A DNA stretch of 64,000 nt from positions 255,262 through 319,261 of the forward strand of contig NZ_JAGYWA010000002.1 in NCBI RefSeq assembly GCF_018383905.1, read 5' to 3'. Position numbers and translations under genes: made by a program. The stretch is from Flavobacterium branchiicola. GTDB taxonomy: Bacteria > Bacteroidota > Bacteroidia > Flavobacteriales > Flavobacteriaceae. The notes below the pieces were generated by a model. The model worked only from the letters and a program-made list of their open reading frames with translations, did not search any database and was not told the origin of the DNA. Positions 9,256-16,765 of this stretch are shown one piece after another (positions within the stretch are counted from its first letter, which is position 1; each line of letters begins with the position of its first letter).

Positions 9256-9597
9256 ATGGACATAAATGAAATCTCTTTTGAGAACCTGCCCAAAGCAGTG
9301 GCACATTTAGTGAAAGAAATTGCAGAGATTAAACTTCTGATTCAGAATTTGCAGGTATATGAATCTAAAGAAAAAAGTATTCCTATTGGTATTGAACAAG
9401 CAAGCCGCCTCATAGGAAAAGCAAAGCCTACAATTTACGCTCTTGTAAGGCACAGAAAAATTCCGTGTTATAAATATGGTAAAAAGCTGTACTTTTTTGA
9501 AGAAGAACTTTTAGAATGGATTTCTAAAGGGAAAAAGAAAACAATACAGGAAATCGAATCAGAAGCATTGAAATATAAGCATAATCGAAACAAATAA
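9256..9597 (+). CDS. Excisionase-like helix-turn-helix protein
   Basis: This 113-residue protein has a short N-terminal coiled segment (ENLPKAVAHLVKEIAEIKLLI, residues about 9-30) followed by a MerR/excisionase-type HTH (about 37-88: IPIGIEQASRLIGKAKPTIYALV and YKYGKKLYFFEEELLEWI) and a basic tail (SKGKKKT). The same architecture is common in the regulatory or excision modules of Bacteroidetes conjugative transposons, where it binds DNA near integrase or rteC genes. A degenerate, closely similar copy lies in the same orientation at 36982-37260. The ATG is preceded by the interleaved inverted repeats listed separately, which may be its operator. Confidence 0.85.
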   Translation: MDINEISFENLPKAVAHLVKEIAEIKLLIQNLQVYESKEKSIPIGIEQASRLIGKAKPTIYALVRHRKIPCYKYGKKLYFFEEELLEWISKGKKKTIQEIESEALKYKHNRNK

Positions 9598-9842
9598 AAG
9601 CTGAAGATAAGATGGAAAAGCCAGTCTATTTGATTACTTGGTTTTATGTTTAACTTATATTTTATAACTATGGAACTTTTATTTAGATTACTTAAATTCA
9701 TTTTTCACAGAAATTGGATTTTTACTACTGTTCCGGTTGTAACGTAGTTAAACTTAGTTTATATTTTCAAATAAAAATCGAAACTTGTATGGAATTAAAA
9801 TATTTCTTTTGGGGGATATAGTTAAAAATTCGCACTTTAATA

Positions 9843-10271
9843 ATGAGCTCGATATTGATTAACGACAACGAAAAAATTTGTTCCGAGTTCATTAACTGCA
9901 CTAATATACCGTCTTTTAAATATATGAATATTGAAATTTTAAGATTATTACAAAGTATTCTTCATTACAGTCTGCATTTTTTAGCACCTGGACTAATTGC
10001 TTTTATTTTTTTTAAACCACACTGGAAACTGGCTTATCATGATAGCACTATGCTGATTGATCTGGACCACCTGCTAGCTACGCCAATTTTTGATCCGACA
10101 CGATGCAGTGTTGGATTTCATCCGCTGCATTCCTACTATGCCATTTGCATTAATCTTTTACTGCTGTTATTTCGAAAAACCAAAATAATTGTTGTTGGAC
10201 TTCTTTTCCATATTATCACGGATTGGCAGGATTGTTACTGGTCAAATCTGAAAATTCTTACAGCAAAATGA
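9843..10271 (+). CDS. DUF6122-like integral membrane protein
   Basis: The open frame codes for 142 residues, but the family normally begins close to the internal methionine at 9924 (MNIEILRLL), so the first 27 codons may not be translated. Conserved features are HYSLHFLAPGLIAFIFF, MLIDLDHLLATPIFDP, SVGFHPLHSYYAI and FHIITDWQDC, with three or four membrane spans and several conserved histidines and aspartates. These match what I remember of DUF6122, a membrane family of Bacteroidota resembling metal-dependent membrane hydrolases. Function is unknown. It lies 101 bp upstream of trxB on the same strand. Confidence 0.75.
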   Translation: MSSILINDNEKICSEFINCTNIPSFKYMNIEILRLLQSILHYSLHFLAPGLIAFIFFKPHWKLAYHDSTMLIDLDHLLATPIFDPTRCSVGFHPLHSYYAICINLLLLLFRKTKIIVVGLLFHIITDWQDCYWSNLKILTAK

Positions 10272-10372
10272 TAATTAAAATATGAAGACAAGGGAGTTCA
10301 ATTTTTTTAATATTCTAATCCTATTTCAATAAATTATAAACGAAAATTATATCTAAAAATTTAATGTGATCT

Positions 10373-11320
10373 ATGTCAAATACAATTGAAAAAATTAAAT
10401 GCCTAATTATAGGATCTGGTCCGGCGGGTTACACTGCAGCAATTTATGCCGCCAGAGCAAACATGAATCCAGTTTTATATCAAGGAATGCAGCAAGGTGG
10501 TCAATTGACTACTACAAACGAGGTAGAAAACTTTCCGGGTTATGTTGAAGGAGTAACAGGTCCGGAAATGATGATTCAGTTACAGGAACAAGCTAAACGT
10601 TTTGGTGCTGATATTCGTGATGGTTGGGCTACTAAAGTTGATTTTTCAGGAGATATTCATAAAGTTTGGATTAACGATAGTATTGAATTGCACTGTGAAA
10701 CTGTTATTATTTCAACAGGTGCTTCGGCTAAATATTTAGGATTACCATCAGAACAACATTATTTAAATATGGGTGGAGGAGTTTCTGCTTGTGCTGTTTG
10801 TGACGGATTTTTCTACCGTAATCAGGAAGTTGTAATTGTTGGAGCTGGAGATTCTGCTTGTGAAGAAGCACATTACTTATCTAAACTTTGTAAAAAAGTT
10901 ACGATGTTGGTAAGAAGTGAAAAATTCAGAGCTTCAAAAATTATGGAAGAACGTGTTCGTAAAACAGAGAATATCGAAATTTTAATGAACCACGATACGG
11001 TTGAAGTTTTAGGAGATAGTAACGTTGTTCATGCTATAAAAGCTTTAAATAAAAGTACAGGTGAAGTTATCGAAATACCTGCAACAGGATTTTTCGTAGC
11101 AATTGGCCACAAACCAAACACAGACATCTTTAAAGATTACATTACACTTGATGAAACTGGTTACATTATTAATACTCCAGGTACATCTAGAACAAATGTT
11201 GATGGTGTTTTTGTAGCCGGAGATGCCGCAGATCATGTATACCGTCAGGCAATTACTGCCGCAGGTACGGGTTGTATGGCGGCTCTTGATGCAGAACGTT
11301 ATCTGGCTTCAAAAGACTAA
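10373..11320 (+). CDS. trxB: Thioredoxin reductase
   Basis: This 315-residue flavoprotein transfers electrons from NADPH through FAD to thioredoxin in the cytosol. The FAD-binding GSGPAG motif is at residues 14-19, the redox-active pair in CAVCDGFF is C140/C143, the NADPH-binding VGAGDSACEEA follows at about 155-165, and the C-terminal FAD motif FVAGDAADHVYRQA is present. Length and order are typical of low-molecular-weight TrxR. It supplies the reduced thioredoxin that DsbD (29188-31230) would use to push electrons to the periplasm, a functional link but not an operon. Confidence 0.97.
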   Translation: MSNTIEKIKCLIIGSGPAGYTAAIYAARANMNPVLYQGMQQGGQLTTTNEVENFPGYVEGVTGPEMMIQLQEQAKRFGADIRDGWATKVDFSGDIHKVWINDSIELHCETVIISTGASAKYLGLPSEQHYLNMGGGVSACAVCDGFFYRNQEVVIVGAGDSACEEAHYLSKLCKKVTMLVRSEKFRASKIMEERVRKTENIEILMNHDTVEVLGDSNVVHAIKALNKSTGEVIEIPATGFFVAIGHKPNTDIFKDYITLDETGYIINTPGTSRTNVDGVFVAGDAADHVYRQAITAAGTGCMAALDAERYLASKD

Positions 11321-11714
11321 TTACAAATTAAATAATTATTGGTAGCTGTAGAGCGCATTAAGTACGTGTTGAAAGTTTTAAAGTAAATAATATAATAATT
11401 TTGAATACAATAATAATACTTGAGGTATTTCTTGATAGCCTTTGCATCATTAGGTTTCTTCGTTTCAATTTTATAAATGGCATTATAGTAAATTAGTTTG
11501 AAACAATGATCGGTTTTTGGTTTTTGAAAAAATGAATTTCTTTATCAATATTTTTAAATCCGTTTTTTAAAACATATTCTTTTACTTCGGAAAGACATAG
11601 TACGATAATGGGTATAACCTTTTCAATCCGTTGTATTGGACAAGCAGTTTCAATTTCTAATTCCTTTATCTCGGATTCTAGCTTATATAGCGTTTCATTG
11701 TAAAATTTATCCAT
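11318..11714 (-). pseudogene. rteC: rteC-like regulator fragment, frameshifted and truncated
   Basis: The first frame codes for 73 residues (MDKFYNETLYKLESEI... ending NQKPIIVSN-stop) that match the N-terminus of RteC, the Bacteroidetes conjugative-transposon regulator of excision. Just before that stop, a shift of one base restores family sequence: VS-(K)-LIYYNAIYKIETKKPNDAKAIKKYLK. This fits a single lost base in the AAA run near 11492. After KKYLK the similarity ends and the frame runs to a stop at the trxB stop codon, so the C-terminal two-thirds are missing. It is therefore a relic, not a functional regulator. Identification is from motif memory. Confidence 0.75.
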
Positions 11715-11821
11715 TCAGTTACTTTTAAATCCTAATCCATGGTAGTTAAGAAATTTATGTTAACACTAACGCTTGCTATCTTGCAAAAGCTTAATTATAC
11801 TTGGTTAAGATTTTGCTTGGA

Positions 11822-12232
11822 CTAACTTTGTTTGTCAAACAGATTTAATTTCCTAGACCAATTAAAAAAGCGTTTCAATTCATTTTTATTTAACTTATTA
11901 AAATGAAAAATTTTATGGGGAAATGGAATTGCATTAGAATAAACACCATTCATTGAGAAAACCAGCATTAATTTTTTAGTATTGCCTTTCTTTACGTCAA
12001 AATTTTTTTGAAACTTTTCTTGTTCATTTTCAAAAAACGATTCTGCGGAACAATCGTTATTAATCAACAAAACTATACAATCACATTTTTTCACAATATC
12101 ATGATAGTCAATTTCATCATTATAATTGTCACTGATATAAACTTCGTTTCCATTATTCCAGAAGTAATCTGCAATATCGAAAAGAAATTCACCTATTTCT
12201 TGCTCTTCATTTTCTATTACTAAATATTTCAT
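11822..12232 (-). CDS. Hypothetical protein, possible TIR-like fold
   Basis: This 136-residue acidic protein starts one base after the stop of the ferredoxin-type ORF, so it is probably the last gene of that reverse-strand operon. I do not recognise the family. The pattern CDCIVLLINNDCSAESFFENEQEKF (residues about 50-74), a hydrophobic strand followed by a Ser/Glu-rich helix, loosely resembles TIR or TIR-like domains, and KKLMLVFSMNGV resembles a later strand. The first strand KYLVIENEEQEIGEF would be atypical. There are no membrane segments. The TIR suggestion is weak. Confidence 0.6.
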   Translation of the reverse strand: MKYLVIENEEQEIGEFLFDIADYFWNNGNEVYISDNYNDEIDYHDIVKKCDCIVLLINNDCSAESFFENEQEKFQKNFDVKKGNTKKLMLVFSMNGVYSNAIPFPHKIFHFNKLNKNELKRFFNWSRKLNLFDKQS

Positions 12233-12233
12233 C

Positions 12234-12713
12234 TTAAATTACCCTGTTAAATTCGATTACCACATCATCAGATTTGGGATATCCTACACAAGTAAGCACA
12301 TATCCGTCTTTAATTTGCTCTTCCGTAAGTCCTTCGGCTACTAACATTTCTACTTTTCCTGACAGACATTTGCCCGCACAGCTTATGCAATTTCCACTTT
12401 GACAGGAATAAGGCATATCAAGTCCTGATTCAAGTCCTGCAAATAAAATAGACTTACCCGCAGGTGTGTTTACTTTGTGTTCTTTACCTTTTAAAAGTAT
12501 TTTTATTTGATATTCTTGTTGCGCTTCAGCTGGTTTATGCGTTGTTTTTGTGGCAGTATAAAAACTTTCTTTATGAATAACTTCTTTAGAAAACCCTATT
12601 TTTTGTATAGTGCCTGTTGCCATTTCCATCAGCTCCTGCGGACCGCAAATATAAAACTCGGTGTTTGTGTCATTTTTAAGTTGTAAATCAGTAAGAATTG
12701 TTTCCAGTCGCAT
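12234..12713 (-). CDS. C-terminal half of a ferredoxin reductase: NAD end plus 2Fe-2S domain
   Basis: This 159-residue frame begins with the tail of an FNR-type NAD(P) domain (FYICGPQELME, residues 20-30) and continues with a plant-type 2Fe-2S ferredoxin domain whose ligands are C104, C109, C112 and C142 (PYSCQSGNCISCAGKC ... LTCVGYP). In PaaE/Hcr-type reductases these parts sit at the C-terminus of one chain of about 350 residues. The missing FAD and NAD portion is encoded just upstream at 12629-13351 in another frame, with an 85-base overlap. A one-base shift around 12713 would join them. Translation could start at its own ATG (12713), or the gene may be a recent frameshift mutant. Confidence 0.75.
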   Translation of the reverse strand: MRLETILTDLQLKNDTNTEFYICGPQELMEMATGTIQKIGFSKEVIHKESFYTATKTTHKPAEAQQEYQIKILLKGKEHKVNTPAGKSILFAGLESGLDMPYSCQSGNCISCAGKCLSGKVEMLVAEGLTEEQIKDGYVLTCVGYPKSDDVVIEFNRVI

Positions 12714-13351
12714 AGTATTATTCTATGGGAATTTTCATTTACACTTCTAAAAAGTCTTGATAAAAAACCTGATTTCAGCTGTTCATTCTTTATAACATCG
12801 CTCCAATAATAGACGATACGGAAACGTGATGAAAACTCGGAAGACCATTGTTCAAGCTGATGATAAAAGATAGTATTTTCTCTGTTTGAATTTACATATA
12901 TCAAAGATACCATTGATCCAGGCTCTTTTATAAGAACCGACTTGATAATAGAAAACAAAGGAGTAATTCCACTTCCGCCTCCAACAAGCACAATATGACG
13001 TTGGTTATTTTCGGGTTTAAATTTAAAATTACCCATAGGTGGCAATGCAGTTATCTTATCTCCAGCCTTGACATTATTGCTAAGATGATTTGACATTTTC
13101 CCTCCTTTTACTCTTTTTACCGTTACAGACAAGTTTTTATCTATATATGGCGAAGAACAGAGCGAGTAAGAACGTCTTTCTTCCTTTCCTTCAATTTCAG
13201 AAATAAGAGTTAAAAATTGTCCTGATAGATAGCTCAATTGTTGTTCTGGCTGGACAATATGCATCGTTATGGTATCCGCAGTTTCCTGCACAATATCCTG
13301 GATATATAATAAGATTTTATCGTTCATGTTTTTTTGGTAATTATTCAACAA
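12629..13351 (-). CDS. N-terminal half of a ferredoxin reductase: FAD and NAD(P) domains
   Basis: This frame gives 240 residues; M9 (MNDKILLY, 13327) is a likelier start because it avoids the overlap with the DUF4405 gene. It holds an FNR-type FAD domain (RRSYSLCSSP, about 60-69) and an NAD(P) domain (VLVGGGSGITPLFSI, about 122-136). Family sequence ends at NENSHRI, about residue 210; the remaining residues (CDWKQFLLIYNLKM...) are out-of-frame read-through. The natural continuation, with CGP motif and 2Fe-2S domain, is in 12234-12713. In PaaE-like enzymes the chain moves electrons from NAD(P)H via FAD and 2Fe-2S to a partner oxygenase or cytochrome. The neighbouring DUF4405 protein is a plausible partner. 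Confidence 0.8.
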   Translation of the reverse strand: MLNNYQKNMNDKILLYIQDIVQETADTITMHIVQPEQQLSYLSGQFLTLISEIEGKEERRSYSLCSSPYIDKNLSVTVKRVKGGKMSNHLSNNVKAGDKITALPPMGNFKFKPENNQRHIVLVGGGSGITPLFSIIKSVLIKEPGSMVSLIYVNSNRENTIFYHQLEQWSSEFSSRFRIVYYWSDVIKNEQLKSGFLSRLFRSVNENSHRIILCDWKQFLLIYNLKMTQTPSFIFAVRRS

Positions 13352-13817
13352 TCAAATCAATCACTTCTTCAGGGTCAGCGCTATTGTTAATCCAAATAGC
13401 TTCTATTGTTGTAGCTCCTTCAACTGATATTCCTTTTGTATCTAATCTTTTTACGGCTTCGGAATAATCAACCCCCAACGCCTTAAAAGCATCATTGATA
13501 GGTGCCTTTATTATTCTATCTAAAAGTATGGTATCCACTTTCGGATTTAAATGTTGCTGAACGATGAATAGTACAGATACGACTATAACAGCTAATGCCT
13601 TAGGAATGAAGACACCCTTTTTGAAATGAATCCTTAATGCTTTCCAATTAAGTATGATATGGAAAACGGCACAAACAACAAAAAAAACACCAAGGAACTC
13701 GTGGACAACTTCGGTATAGCCGTCAAACAAATGGAAAAACATCAGTAACCCCGAAAGTCCCACAACAAGAAAAACCAAGGAAATAAAAGGGGTAATATAA
13801 TTTCTGTTCAGTTTCAT
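13341..13817 (-). CDS. DUF4405-type membrane protein, putative cytochrome b-like
   Basis: This 158-residue protein has three membrane spans (about residues 9-28, 37-58 and 70-88) and a soluble C-terminal domain (about 100-158). Histidines lie in or near the spans (H29, H39, H53, H64), consistent with the DUF4405 'flavinylation-associated cytochrome' families that bind haem b. The core FISLVFLVVGLSGLLMFFHLF followed by VVHEFLG is the recognisable part. It would accept electrons at the inner membrane. It lies between the NAD(P)H oxidoreductase and the reductase halves, all on the same strand with short gaps, so an electron-transfer operon is likely. Haem binding is inference. Confidence 0.7.
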   Translation of the reverse strand: MKLNRNYITPFISLVFLVVGLSGLLMFFHLFDGYTEVVHEFLGVFFVVCAVFHIILNWKALRIHFKKGVFIPKALAVIVVSVLFIVQQHLNPKVDTILLDRIIKAPINDAFKALGVDYSEAVKRLDTKGISVEGATTIEAIWINNSADPEEVIDLIVE

Positions 13818-13832
13818 AATACAAAGGGTTGT

Positions 13833-14423
13833 TTAGTTGAATTTTGAAAATCTGTTTTCAAGGTTAATCAGCCAATTGCTTCTCTTTTCCTGACTTACAG
13901 ATTTTACTGAAGCAAAGCTTATCCAATTAAGATTTTTGTAACCCATAGTTTTAAAAACACTTTTTAGCATTGCTTTCCTGATTAAATTTCCAATAAGCAG
14001 GGAATACATTATTTTGGGTTTATTCATTGTAGTGATGATGGTCACGCTTTTTAGGTTTTTCAAAAGTGGGACTAATCCAAAACCTCTTGGATGATGGTCG
14101 TATACAATTCCGGGACTTAAAACACGGTCAATAAATCCTTTTGTCATTGCAGGCATTAAATCCCACCAAATAGGAAAGATAAAAATCAGATGGTCTGCCT
14201 TTTTTAGACGTTCGCTGTAATCTATTACCTGCGGGTCAATTGGTTTGTGTTCTACAAAGGCTTTTAAATCGGCTTTTGACATTACAGGATTAAATCCGTC
14301 ATTGTCAAGATGCATCAGGTCAACTTCGTGATCTGCATTTTTTAGCCCTTTTGTTACGGCATCTAATATGGCATTGTTATAACTTCCCTCGTAAGGATGA
14401 TTAAATACTATTGCTACTCTCAT
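13833..14423 (-). CDS. NAD(P)H-dependent flavin oxidoreductase, KefF/MdaB-like
   Basis: This 196-residue flavodoxin-fold protein starts with the FMN/FAD phosphate-binding segment AIVFNHPYEGSYNNAIL (residues 4-20). The IFIFPIWWDLMPAMTKGFIDRVL motif (about 96-118) is the signature of the NQO/MdaB/KefF group, and a short YDHHPRGFG loop follows. Such enzymes reduce quinones and other electrophiles by two electrons in the cytosol. It is probably the first gene of the reverse-strand run through the DUF4405, reductase and 136-aa genes. The HxlR and DoxX neighbours are typical of electrophile-responsive loci. Confidence 0.88.
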   Translation of the reverse strand: MRVAIVFNHPYEGSYNNAILDAVTKGLKNADHEVDLMHLDNDGFNPVMSKADLKAFVEHKPIDPQVIDYSERLKKADHLIFIFPIWWDLMPAMTKGFIDRVLSPGIVYDHHPRGFGLVPLLKNLKSVTIITTMNKPKIMYSLLIGNLIRKAMLKSVFKTMGYKNLNWISFASVKSVSQEKRSNWLINLENRFSKFN

Positions 14424-14565
14424 TTTTTACTTTATTTTATTCTGCAAAGTTGAGAAGTAGCAAATGCTTTGACGATAACAATTGTAAAGAAATGGCAAAG
14501 AGATAGCCAATGGATTTTATTTGTATGGTATTTCACCTCACAAATAAATTTGAAGGAAAATGGAC

Positions 14566-15087
14566 TTATCGCCTGTTTCGTATTCGGCTTAATGAAACAG
14601 AAGTGATGCCTAAATAGGACGCGATATAATGTTGCGGAATACGCTGGATAATATGGGGATATTCTTCAATAAGCTCTTGGTAGCGTTGTTGAGGCGTATT
14701 TTTAAGATAGGAATAGAAAATTTTTTGAGATTGCAAAAGTCGTCTGAATAAATGTTCCTGCATCTCTTCTTTGATTTCTGGCAAATTTTCTAATACGTTT
14801 TGAAAGTCTTGTTGTGAAATCGTCTGTAAAATACAAGGTTCTAAACTTTCAATGCTGTATAAACTCAGTTGATTTGTTCTAAAACTTTCAATAGAAGAAA
14901 CCTTGTCGCCTTCAAAGAAAAATTGAGTAGTAATTTCTCTACCGTCATTATTTACCCAGGTCCGCAAACAGCCTTTCTCGATAAAGAACATTGTTCTCGA
15001 AATTTCTCCTTCCTGTAAAAGGATTGTTTTGGCAGGAACTTCCTGTCGTTTAAAAAGATGGTCGAATTTATCCCAATTGCTAATCAT
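14566..15087 (-). CDS. Crp/Fnr-family transcription regulator
   Basis: This 173-residue protein has a cyclic-nucleotide-binding-type beta-roll at residues about 15-110 (LLQEGEISRTMFFIEKGCLRTW is recognisable) and a C-terminal HTH (HYIASYLGITSVSLSRIRNRR, about 152-172). It stops directly after the recognition helix, slightly shorter than classical Crp. There are no Fnr-type cysteine clusters, so redox sensing by Fe-S is unlikely. Bacteroidota have many such regulators near stress or detoxification genes. Its target may be the reverse-strand redox operon that begins at 14423, 142 bp downstream; this is inference. Confidence 0.88.
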   Translation of the reverse strand: MISNWDKFDHLFKRQEVPAKTILLQEGEISRTMFFIEKGCLRTWVNNDGREITTQFFFEGDKVSSIESFRTNQLSLYSIESLEPCILQTISQQDFQNVLENLPEIKEEMQEHLFRRLLQSQKIFYSYLKNTPQQRYQELIEEYPHIIQRIPQHYIASYLGITSVSLSRIRNRR

Positions 15088-15173
15088 TGTTTATATTTTT
15101 TATTTATGGGAGCTGAGGCTCGTTTCTCTCAGGAAAAATGGATGCTGACAATGTATGTTTCGTTTTTGCGTAA

Positions 15174-15539
15174 TTAAACATTATAGCTTTGCTGTAATTT
15201 TTTTTTGTGTTTTTCTCCCCAATCAGCTAATGCTGTAACAACATCTTTAAGTGTTGTTGCATATTCTGTATAAATATATTCTACAACAATAGGTGTTTGT
15301 TCAGCGTGTACGACTCTTGTGAGCAATCCGTTCAATTCTACTTGCTTTAATTCATTAGAAAGTACTCTTGCTGAAATGCCTTTAATTGTCCGCTGTAATT
15401 CGTTGAAACGATTCTGTCCGCTAAACAAAGCTATAATAATTCGTAATTTCCATTTACCACCCAATACGTACAATGCGTCCTCTACCGAGTTGATGTGCTT
15501 AGTGCATTGTACTTCTGAATACATTACTTTTTGTTTCAT
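15174..15539 (-). CDS. HxlR-family transcription regulator
   Basis: This 121-residue winged-helix regulator has the HxlR core: C12 near the N-terminus, EDALYVLGGKWKLRIIIAL (about residues 20-38), RFNELQRTIKGISARVLSNELKQVELNGLL (recognition helix region) and the YTEYATTLKDVVTALADWG dimer helix. In HypR/YodB-type members the conserved N-terminal cysteine senses quinones, aldehydes or hypochlorite by oxidation. It is divergent from the DoxX-like gene, with a small palindrome in the 107-bp intergenic region, the usual arrangement for autoregulation and control of the neighbour. Confidence 0.92.
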   Translation of the reverse strand: MKQKVMYSEVQCTKHINSVEDALYVLGGKWKLRIIIALFSGQNRFNELQRTIKGISARVLSNELKQVELNGLLTRVVHAEQTPIVVEYIYTEYATTLKDVVTALADWGEKHKKKLQQSYNV

Positions 15540-15585
15540 AATTTATTGAAAGTAACCTAACAGTCACCACTAACCTTTTGTTTAC

Positions 15586-15600
15586 TACTAACTATTAGTA
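15586..15600. promoter_or_regulatory. Candidate HxlR operator
   Basis: The perfect inverted repeat TACTA-N5-TAGTA lies in the HxlR/DoxX divergent intergenic region, 46 bp from each gene, within a longer imperfect dyad (TTACTA...TAGTAA). The dyad size suits a winged-helix dimer. Binding by the neighbouring HxlR protein is inferred from position only. Confidence 0.45.
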
Positions 15601-15646
15601 ATCAAATATAAGTAATTTTAGAGCATTAAAAATTAAAAAGAGAAAA

Positions 15647-16003
15647 ATGAAGTCAACAAAAATCACTTATTACATTACGACAGGGTTGATGTCGTTAGCA
15701 ATGGTATTTTCAACATTTGCGTATTTGTCAAATCCTGCTTTAAAAGAAGCGTTTCAACATTTGGGTTTTCCTGATTATTTCAGGATTGAAATAGCAATTG
15801 CAAAAGGTCTTGCCGCCATTGCACTTTGGCTGCCTTTCCGTTTTGCGAAAGAAACAGCTTATATTGGTTTGTCAATTAGTTTCATATCTGCATTTATTGC
15901 ACACTCGGTTGTTGGCGATCCTATATTCAATATTCTGTATCCATTGTTCATTTTGTCAATACTTGTTGTATCGTATGTAACGTATAGGATATCAGAATTG
16001 TAA
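15647..16003 (+). CDS. DoxX-like membrane protein
   Basis: This 118-residue protein has four membrane spans and matches the DoxX_2 group: YYITTGLMSLAMVFSTFAYL, then LGFPDYFRIEIAIAKGLAAIALWLPF and a last span LYPLFILSILVVSYVTY. Family roles are poorly defined; several members are induced by oxidative or electrophile stress next to HxlR regulators. Divergent transcription from the HxlR gene supports regulation by it. The 3' end overlaps the mobC relic on the other strand by about 56 bases, showing that the relic was truncated when this segment was joined. Confidence 0.88.
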   Translation: MKSTKITYYITTGLMSLAMVFSTFAYLSNPALKEAFQHLGFPDYFRIEIAIAKGLAAIALWLPFRFAKETAYIGLSISFISAFIAHSVVGDPIFNILYPLFILSILVVSYVTYRISEL

Positions 16004-16245
16004 ATACGTCTGAATACTTTTTATTCAGCAATTCAATAGCGTGAGGGAATGTACAATACTTACCATCATCATAGATTTTCAGATACCAGATAATTGCCGC
16101 CAATAGAATAATTGGGCTTTCTACGAAAAAATCCCCTTGCTTTTGTATGCACGACCTGTTAAGGTTTAGCATTATGGTTTAAGCTGCTTCGTAAGCATCC
16201 GAAATGTCCGTCATAAAATCGGGATTGAGCGGGTTGCATGCAAGA
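15985..16245 (-). pseudogene. mobC: mobC (conjugative coupling protein) fragment with internal stop
   Basis: Reverse-strand translation gives LACNPLNPDFMTDISDAYEAA, then a TAA stop, then TIMLNLNRSCIQKQGDFFVESPIILLAAIIWYLKIYDDGKYCTFPHAIELLNKKYSDVFTILISY in the same frame. This continuous stretch matches an internal part of MobC, the VirD4-like coupling ATPase of Bacteroidetes conjugative transposons. The Walker motifs, N-terminal and C-terminal parts are absent. An open frame restarts at the ATG at 16172 (74 residues, ending at 15948) but covers only the inner piece. This is a relic of a former conjugative element. Boundaries are approximate and the family call is from motif memory. Confidence 0.7.
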
Positions 16246-16258
16246 ACTCGACTACAAG

Positions 16259-16278
16259 CGCTCCTTATGTAAGGAGCG
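16259..16278. repeat. Perfect hairpin beside the mobC relic
   Basis: CGCTCCTTA (16259-16267) and TAAGGAGCG (16270-16278) form a 9-bp perfect inverted repeat with a 2-base centre. It lies directly at the upstream edge of the mobC relic. No T-tract follows at once, so terminator function is uncertain; a recombination edge or protein site is equally possible. Confidence 0.5.
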
Positions 16279-16765
16279 ATTTGATTTTATTAAAGAAGTT
16301 GTGGCTAATAATGTTGGTAAAGGATTGGTTATTATTGTTTTTAGATAGAATTAAAATTTTACTATTTTTCCCGAAATGATTATGAAGATAAAAAATTCTC
16401 TAAACCAAAATTTTTTTCTAAATGTGATGTGTTAACTAACTTTTGAAATTGACTATTTGTTGGGTTAAAAAAAAATCACATTTGGAATAGTAAGCATCTT
16501 AATATACTTAGGTTTATTTTGTAAAGTAGTTTTTTTTCGATATTTACTAAGTGTACCCACTTCTGCACTCCAGTTCTAAAGCTAATATTTTTAAATAGTT
16601 CATAAAAAATGCTCTTTTAAATTTACGAAAATGGAAATAAAATACTGCTAAGGACGAATTTTGATAGAGTATTCTTAAAAAAATAATTATTTTATTTGTA
16701 TAAAGAAGAAAAAGTATCGACATTGTCATCTTTTGGTTAAATTGCAAAAATATTTGTATTACACG
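16279..16765. other. AT-rich stretch without recognised gene
   Basis: About 490 bases of very AT-rich DNA separate the mobC relic from the sigma-factor gene. The only open frames are short and low in complexity. I see no repeat family or RNA gene. The promoter of the ECF sigma gene must lie at its right end, but no convincing -7/-33 pair was found. Confidence 0.5.

Noticed and set aside
6387..9842. Attachment-site direct repeats flanking the integrase module
   Set aside because: I compared 6387-6591 with 9598-9842 and found no shared word long enough to be convincing.
16547..16747. 66-residue reverse frame before the sigma-factor gene
   Set aside because: It is low-complexity, has no leader and would cover the sigma-gene promoter region.
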